In this document: in pieces, positions 59,376 to 64,000 of the stretch | How positions within the stretch are numbered: the first letter of the stretch is position 1 | Layout of the letters: each line of letters starts with the position of its first letter | Origin: Bacteroidales bacterium | GTDB lineage: Bacteria; Bacteroidota; Bacteroidia; Bacteroidales; F082 | DNA: 64,000 nt | Assembly (NCBI GenBank): GCA_023229135.1 | Contig: JALNZT010000003.1 | Location: 62,001 to 126,000 of the forward strand | Direction: 5' to 3' | Program-made: the position numbers and the translations under genes | The notes under the pieces: generated by a model | What the model was told of the DNA's origin: nothing | Database searches by the model: none | The model's input: the letters and a program-made list of their open reading frames with translations, nothing else

Positions 59376-59667
59376 GAATTTATTCTTCCCAAGGCTGAAA
59401 ATCTGTTTGTTTTTTTGAGGTACAAGCCGACCGTGGTGTATTATCTTTTGCCAACTGACGGATAATAACAGCTCTAATGCTGAAAAACCATCGGCTATCA
59501 GGGGGGGGGTAAGATGCTGCTTATCAGTTATATACATTTTATGCTTTTGGTTGTTCTTCACATATCCTTTTGCAAAGTCTAAAGGACAGTCAAAACTATT
59601 AAAAATAATTATTGCTTTGGCACTTTAAATACCAATTATAGCAATTTAGAATGATTTTTAATAAATC
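59376..59667 (-). repeat. 292-bp repeated element, copy 2
   Basis: This is the second copy of the element at 56002-56293. It keeps the TAGTTTTG box (59591-59598), the GTG start, the TGGGAAGAATAA end and most of the sequence, but the C tract has 9 bases in place of 10. It lies between the lipoprotein gene at 58114 and clpB, not next to a T9SS cargo gene. Confidence 0.75.
59380..59561 (-). pseudogene. Small protein of the 292-bp element, out of frame with C9
   Basis: With nine C the reading frame shifts after LTPP. The actual frame from the GTG at 59561 reads LTPPLIADGFSALELLLSV and runs past the usual stop. Adding one C restores DSRWFFSIRAVIIRQLAKDN and the shared KKQTDFQPWEE end at 59380. 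It may be an off state of a slipping tract or a decayed copy. A single sequence cannot tell which. Confidence 0.5.
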
Positions 59668-59776
59668 CAATAAAAGCCAATATCAAATCACTTTATGTAG
59701 GTGTGAAAAAAAACGTAGAAAAAAAAGCCACAAATAGCCGCAGCTACTTATAGCTTTTCTTTTACAAAACACTCAA

Positions 59777-62374
59777 TCAAGCATTCACAAAAGTCAGCTT
59801 CGCATCTGCCACATCCACCTGTATCGGTTTTTCCTTGTCAATTTTACCGCTTAGTATGATTTTCGACAGTTCGTTGAGCATCTCGCGTTGCATCACCCGT
59901 TTTACCGGACGCGCACCATATTGCGGATCATAGCCCATAGTGGCCAGATGCGCCAAGGCTTCGTCGGTGATGGTAAGCTGCATCTCGTTGTGGGCAAGCA
60001 TCTTTTTCAACTGCTCAAATTGCAGGCTTACAATCTCCAGAATTTCGGCACGACTCAATGGTTTGAACATGATGACATCGTCAACACGGTTCAAAAACTC
60101 AGGTCTCAACTGTGTTTTCAGCACCTGAAAAACTTCCTCCCTGGTTTTTTCAAAAATGGCTGCTGCATTCTCGACTTCGTAAGTGTCAGCGAGCTTTTCC
60201 TGGAGAATATGCGCACCGATATTTGAGGTCATAATAACAATGGTATTTTTAAAATCTGCCGTTCTTCCTTTATTGTCGGTAAGGCGGCCATCATCCAGCA
60301 CTTGCAGCAGGATGTTAAACACATCGGGATGTGCTTTTTCTATCTCATCAAGCAAAATCACCGAATAGGGTTTGCGCCTCACTGCCTCGGTAAGCTGCCC
60401 GCTTTCATCGTAGCCAACATATCCGGGAGGTGCTCCGATAAGGCGCGACACGGCATGTCGTTCCTGGTATTCAGACATATCAATGCGTACGATAGCCTGC
60501 TCATTGTCAAACAAAAACTCGGCCAATGCTTTGGCCAGTTCTGTTTTGCCCACACCAGTGGTTCCCAGAAAAATAAATGAACCAATCGGACGCTTGGCAT
60601 CTTGCAAACCGGCCCTGCTTCTTCTGATGGCATCAGCCACGGCAACAATGGCTTCATTTTGACCCACAACCCGCTTGTGCAGCTGGTCTTCGAGAAAAAG
60701 TAGTTTCTCACGTTCGCTTTGCAGCATCTTACTCACCGGAATTCCTGTCCAGCGTGCCACAATTTCAGCAATATCCTCTGCCTTCACCTCTTCGTTTATC
60801 AGTGGATGATCACCCTGTATTTCATTGAGTTGTTTTTTAGCATTTTCAATAGCTGATTCCGCCTCACCCATTCTTCCATAGCGCAGCTCGGCCACCTTGC
60901 CAAAATCGCCATCGCGTTCAGCCTGTTCGGCTTCCAGCTTAAACTGTTCCTGCTGCTTTTTATGCAGCTGTATTGTGTCTACCAGTGCCTTTTCGGCTTG
61001 CCAGCGCGAGCGTATTTCATTGCGTTCGTCAGAAAGTTCAGCGATGGCTTTGCCGATGATATCCAACTTTTGCTTATCGCTTTCACGCTTAATGGCCTCG
61101 CGTTCAATCTCTAACTGCCTGATACGGCGTTCTACCGTTTCCAGGTTCTCGGGCAGCGAGTTGATTTGCAAACGCAAACGTGCTGCCGCTTCGTCAATCA
61201 GATCGATAGCTTTGTCGGGCAAAAAACGATCGCTGATATAGCGCTGCGAAAGTTCAACAGCAGCCAAAATAGCTTCGTCTAAAATCCGTACTTGATGATG
61301 GGTTTCATAACGCTCTTTGAGGCCACGCAAGATAGAAACAGCATCTTCGGCATTGGGCTCATCCACCAGCACAAGCTGAAAACGGCGTTCGAGTGCTTTG
61401 TCTTTCTCAAAATACTTTTGGTATTCTTTGAGGGTAGTGGCCCCAATGGCACGTAGCTCGCCACGCGCCAAAGCGGGTTTCAGAATATTGGCGGCATCCA
61501 TCGCGCCTTCGCCTTTTCCGGCTCCCACGAGGGTGTGTATCTCATCAATAAACAAAACCACCTCGCCTTCGCTGCCAATCACTTCGCGCACAACGCTTTT
61601 GAGGCGTTCCTCAAACTCGCCTTTATACATAGCTCCGGCAACCAGCGAACCCATATCCAACGAAAAGACCTGCTTAGTTTTCAGATTTTCAGGCACATCG
61701 CCATTGATAATGCGGTGCGCAAGGCCTTCGGCGATGGCGGTTTTGCCTACGCCCGGTTCACCAATAAGTATGGGATTATTTTTGGTGCGCCTCGTCAAAA
61801 TCTGCAGCACACGCCTAATTTCATCGTCACGGCCTATCACCGGATCAAGCTTTCCTGCGGCAGCCATCTGATTCAGGTTGCGGGCATAGCGGTTCAGGGC
61901 GTCGTAATTTTGCTCGGCATTGGGGCTGTCCACCTTTTTGCCCTGCCGCAATTGCATGATAGCTTCCTGCAAATCTTTACGCTGGATATTATTGTCTTTG
62001 AGCAAGGTCGAAGCTGTTGATTTGGTTTCATAAATGGCTAACAACAAGTGATCGATTGAAACGTAATCGTCACCGAATTCCTTGATCAACTGCTGTGCTT
62101 TTTGTAATGTTTTGCTTGCTTCGTTAGTAAAATAAGGCTCACCGCTACCTTCCACACGGGAAAGCGAAGCGATGCTGCTGTCTATTGCCTGCTGAAAAAC
62201 CTTCACATTCACGTTAAGTTTTTGCAATAGTGCAGGAATCAGGTGATCGTCTGCTTCAATAAGTGCTTTGAGCAGGTGAATATTTTCGATAGCCTGTTGT
62301 TTATGCTGCGCTGCAATATGTTGCGCCTGTTGTATGGCTTGCTGTGCTTTTATTGTAAACTGATTCAAATTCAT
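59777..62374 (-). CDS. clpB: ATP-dependent disaggregase ClpB
   Basis: ClpB is a hexameric AAA+ disaggregase that works with DnaK to rescue aggregated proteins. Its 865 residues show the N-terminal Clp repeat domain (about 1-145), the first AAA+ domain with GEPGVGKTAIAEGLAHR (about 205), the coiled-coil middle domain (about 400-520) and the second AAA+ domain with GTTGVGKTELAKALAEF (about 605) and the conserved MSEYQERHAVSRLIGAPPGY. Length and order are standard. It is divergent from the FabH-like gene. Confidence 0.98.
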   Translation of the reverse strand: MNLNQFTIKAQQAIQQAQHIAAQHKQQAIENIHLLKALIEADDHLIPALLQKLNVNVKVFQQAIDSSIASLSRVEGSGEPYFTNEASKTLQKAQQLIKEFGDDYVSIDHLLLAIYETKSTASTLLKDNNIQRKDLQEAIMQLRQGKKVDSPNAEQNYDALNRYARNLNQMAAAGKLDPVIGRDDEIRRVLQILTRRTKNNPILIGEPGVGKTAIAEGLAHRIINGDVPENLKTKQVFSLDMGSLVAGAMYKGEFEERLKSVVREVIGSEGEVVLFIDEIHTLVGAGKGEGAMDAANILKPALARGELRAIGATTLKEYQKYFEKDKALERRFQLVLVDEPNAEDAVSILRGLKERYETHHQVRILDEAILAAVELSQRYISDRFLPDKAIDLIDEAAARLRLQINSLPENLETVERRIRQLEIEREAIKRESDKQKLDIIGKAIAELSDERNEIRSRWQAEKALVDTIQLHKKQQEQFKLEAEQAERDGDFGKVAELRYGRMGEAESAIENAKKQLNEIQGDHPLINEEVKAEDIAEIVARWTGIPVSKMLQSEREKLLFLEDQLHKRVVGQNEAIVAVADAIRRSRAGLQDAKRPIGSFIFLGTTGVGKTELAKALAEFLFDNEQAIVRIDMSEYQERHAVSRLIGAPPGYVGYDESGQLTEAVRRKPYSVILLDEIEKAHPDVFNILLQVLDDGRLTDNKGRTADFKNTIVIMTSNIGAHILQEKLADTYEVENAAAIFEKTREEVFQVLKTQLRPEFLNRVDDVIMFKPLSRAEILEIVSLQFEQLKKMLAHNEMQLTITDEALAHLATMGYDPQYGARPVKRVMQREMLNELSKIILSGKIDKEKPIQVDVADAKLTFVNA

Positions 62375-62682
62375 GGTATTAACTTTTGATTAATAGCTAA
62401 TCAAACTTTCTACCAAGTTTAGTTTATTCCCAAATTCGGAATAAATGTCAGGGTATGGAAAGCGTGTACTGGCATTTTGTCAATAACTTAGTTGCTTGAT
62501 GAGGAGATGAAGCAGTGGATGAATGGAGTTATGAATAGCGTTTCATTCCAGCACTCCACTACTCCAACACTCCAAAAAATTATGATGTTCATAAAAATAG
62601 CTACTTTTACCGCCGCTAAACGCACAAAAATTATCAGTCTGCTAACATTATTTGATTCACAATCAATACTTAATAAAATTTT
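62375..62682. other. Divergent intergenic region between clpB and FabH-like gene
   Basis: These 308 bases contain no supported gene. Short words CACTCCACTACTCC and ACTCCAACACTCC near 62550-62575 repeat a simple ACTCC motif. The short frames across this part are low-complexity and were not called. No clear CIRCE or other heat-shock site was found upstream of clpB. Confidence 0.45.
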
Positions 62683-63759
62683 ATGCAACAAATCAGAACT
62701 GTTATAAGCGGTACCGGAAGCTATATTCCTAACCGTATCATCAAAAACAGCGACTTTGTTAAACAAGTTTTTTTCGAAAAAGATCAATCTTTAATTGACA
62801 GTCCCGGAGAGGAAATTATTCGCAAGTTTAAGGATATCACTGGCATTGGCGAACGCCGCTGGGCCGAAAACAACCAAAATAATTCTGATCTGGCTGCCTT
62901 TGCCGCCGAAGCGGCCATAAAAGATGCCGGAATTGACCGCGAAACCATTGACCAAATCATTGTAGCACACAACTACGGTGATGTTACGAAAGGCAGCAAT
63001 CAATCCGACATGGTGCCTAGCATAGCGGCACGTGTACGTCATAAACTAGGCATAAAAAACAACCAATGTGTGCCCTATGATGTGATTTTTGGATGCCCGG
63101 GCTGGATTCAGGGCGTAATTCAAGCCGATGCCTTTATTCGCACGGGTTTGGCTAAACGTTGCCTCGTTATTGGTACTGAAACATTATCACGCATTGTAGA
63201 TGTTTACGATCGCGACACCATGATCTTTTCTGACGGTGCCGGAGCTGTTATCTTGGAAGCCAATAGTGAAGGGACAGACTCCGGAATAATGGCCACTTCT
63301 AATATGTCGCATACAGATGAAGAGCTTGATTACCTTTATTTTGATAAGTCAAATTTGCCCGATAGCAATTCCAACACTAAGTACATCAAGATGTTAGGGC
63401 GCAAAGTTTACGAATATTCCTTGAATCACGTTCCGGATGCTATGAAAATAGCTTTGGATCGTTCGGGCGAGCCGATTGAGTCTGTCAAAAAAATCCTGAT
63501 ACACCAAGCCAACGAAAAAATGGATGCCGCCATCGTTCAGCGCTTCTTCCGTAAATATGGCCTTCGCCCAAATATTGAAACCGTGATGCCGATGAGTATA
63601 GCCGAGCTGGGGAATAGCTCTGTTGCCACAGTACCAACGCTTTACGATATGATACTCAAAAATCAAGTCCCCAATCATCATATTGAAAAAGGCGATATCC
63701 TGCTGTTTGCCTCCGTTGGCGCCGGTATGAATATCAATTCGTTTGTGTATAAGCAATAA
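62683..63759 (+). CDS. Beta-ketoacyl-ACP synthase III-like protein
   Basis: This 358-residue thiolase-fold enzyme resembles FabH, which starts fatty acid synthesis by joining acetyl-CoA to malonyl-ACP. The catalytic triad can be placed: C138 in IFGCPGWIQG, H274 in ILIHQANEKMDAAI and N311 in AELGNSSVATVPT. GAGAVILEA precedes it. The FGCPGW context and the 358-residue length, longer than the usual 320, suggest a divergent family member that may prime branched, long or special fatty acids. The start at 62683 gives MQQIRTVISGTGSYIPN. It is the first gene after the divergent clpB promoter region. Confidence 0.88.
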   Translation: MQQIRTVISGTGSYIPNRIIKNSDFVKQVFFEKDQSLIDSPGEEIIRKFKDITGIGERRWAENNQNNSDLAAFAAEAAIKDAGIDRETIDQIIVAHNYGDVTKGSNQSDMVPSIAARVRHKLGIKNNQCVPYDVIFGCPGWIQGVIQADAFIRTGLAKRCLVIGTETLSRIVDVYDRDTMIFSDGAGAVILEANSEGTDSGIMATSNMSHTDEELDYLYFDKSNLPDSNSNTKYIKMLGRKVYEYSLNHVPDAMKIALDRSGEPIESVKKILIHQANEKMDAAIVQRFFRKYGLRPNIETVMPMSIAELGNSSVATVPTLYDMILKNQVPNHHIEKGDILLFASVGAGMNINSFVYKQ

Positions 63760-63885
63760 GCCTGGGCTGTTTTTTTGCGAGCTTTTAACTCTTTCAAACA
63801 ATAAAGTGCAGCATTTATGCATTATCTTGTTGTTTTGAAGCGTCTAGGCTAAAGTATTTTTTGAGAAATCACTAAAACGATCGCA

Positions 63886-64000
63886 ATGACATTTTCTAAT
63901 AAAAAGACACTAGTGATTGGTGCCTCTGAAAACCCCGCCAGATATGCCAACAAAGCCGTTAAGATGCTGCACGATTATGAGCATGAAGTGTATGCGCTGG
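63886..64000 (+). CDS. CoA-binding domain protein, N-terminal part (cut by window edge)
   Basis: The first 38 codons read MTFSNKKTLVIGASENPAR, then KAVKMLHDYEHEVYAL. This is the start of a Rossmann-fold CoA-binding protein of the YccU type (LVIGAS, then ASENPxRYxxKA). The family is small (about 120-140 residues) and of unclear role. The gene runs off the right edge. It is 126 bases after the FabH-like gene on the same strand. Confidence 0.8.
   Translation, partial: MTFSNKKTLVIGASENPARYANKAVKMLHDYEHEVYAL

Larger units (their letters stand above)
59095..59776. other. Intergenic region containing element copy 2
   Basis: This 680-base region between the lipoprotein and clpB genes holds copy 2 of the 292-bp element, and a hairpin (59342-59364). 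The motif GCCACAAATAGC occurs twice (about 59323 and 59731). No intact gene was found. Bases 59668-59776 behind clpB show no clear terminator. Confidence 0.6.

Noticed and set aside
62492..62707. A 71-codon frame upstream of the FabH-like gene
   Set aside because: It overlaps the start of the real gene and consists of simple ACTCC-type repeats.
1..64000. tRNA, rRNA and riboswitch genes
   Set aside because: No cloverleaf with a TTCRANYC arm and CCA-adjacent stem, and no rRNA sequence, was recognised on either strand. This was a reading by eye and not a covariance search.
1..64000. CRISPR array or prophage
   Set aside because: No regularly spaced direct repeats of CRISPR length and no phage structural genes were seen. 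The 22-bp tandem repeats at 49541-49606 have no spacers.

Overview
The window comes from a member of the Bacteroidota. The evidence is the type IX secretion (T9SS) proteins (PorP/SprF, a PorE-like OmpA protein and several proteins with type A or type B C-terminal sorting domains), the short 287-residue RpoD, TANNTTTG-type promoter elements, mostly weak Shine-Dalgarno sequences and an AT-rich genome. A zeaxanthin-type carotenoid operon fits an aquatic or sediment organism. Class and genus cannot be fixed from the sequence alone.

Layout. 1-2166: transketolase (cut by the window edge) behind an unrecognised membrane protein. 2266-9682: a block of stress and redox genes on the minus strand (flavoprotein oxidoreductase, Dps, DUF2945, a cytochrome b-molybdopterin fusion, a decayed aldolase/DUF488 relic, an intact DUF488 protein, DoxX). 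It ends in a tight operon of DUF4142, cupredoxin, ECF sigma factor and folE. 10024-18239: a plus-strand T9SS operon with a 1617-residue type B adhesin-like protein, PorP/SprF and a PorE-like protein. 18305-22037: hypothetical and lipoprotein genes. 22672-29838: housekeeping genes (pepD, rpe, rpoD, pnp, rpsO, Na+/H+ antiporter). 29953-34472: a degenerate thioredoxin-fold protein and the carotenoid operon crtI-crtB-hyp-idi-crtZ. 34586-39276: outer-membrane and hypothetical proteins and typA. 39393-44201: lplA and a DUF1338/FAD-FeS dehydrogenase pair that probably turns 2-oxoadipate into 2-oxoglutarate by way of D-2-hydroxyglutarate. 44245-47433: rnz and rpsA. 47929-59094: an accessory stretch of T9SS cargo, two DUF4143 ATPases (one broken), dispersed repeats and a duplicated 292-bp element with a poly-C tract. 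59777-64000: clpB, a FabH-like synthase and the start of a CoA-binding protein.

The least ordinary signals are in the accessory stretch. They are the two copies of a 292-bp minigene-like element whose G10/G9 tract decides the reading frame, a three-copy 22-bp tandem repeat in front of a DUF4143 ATPase broken by one stop codon, and the remnant of a T9SS sorting domain left in frame behind a FISUMP gene. The chimeric class I aldolase/DUF488 pseudogene at 5618-6125 and the DUF1338-dehydrogenase pair are the other main observations. No tRNA, rRNA, CRISPR array, prophage or complete insertion sequence was recognised.
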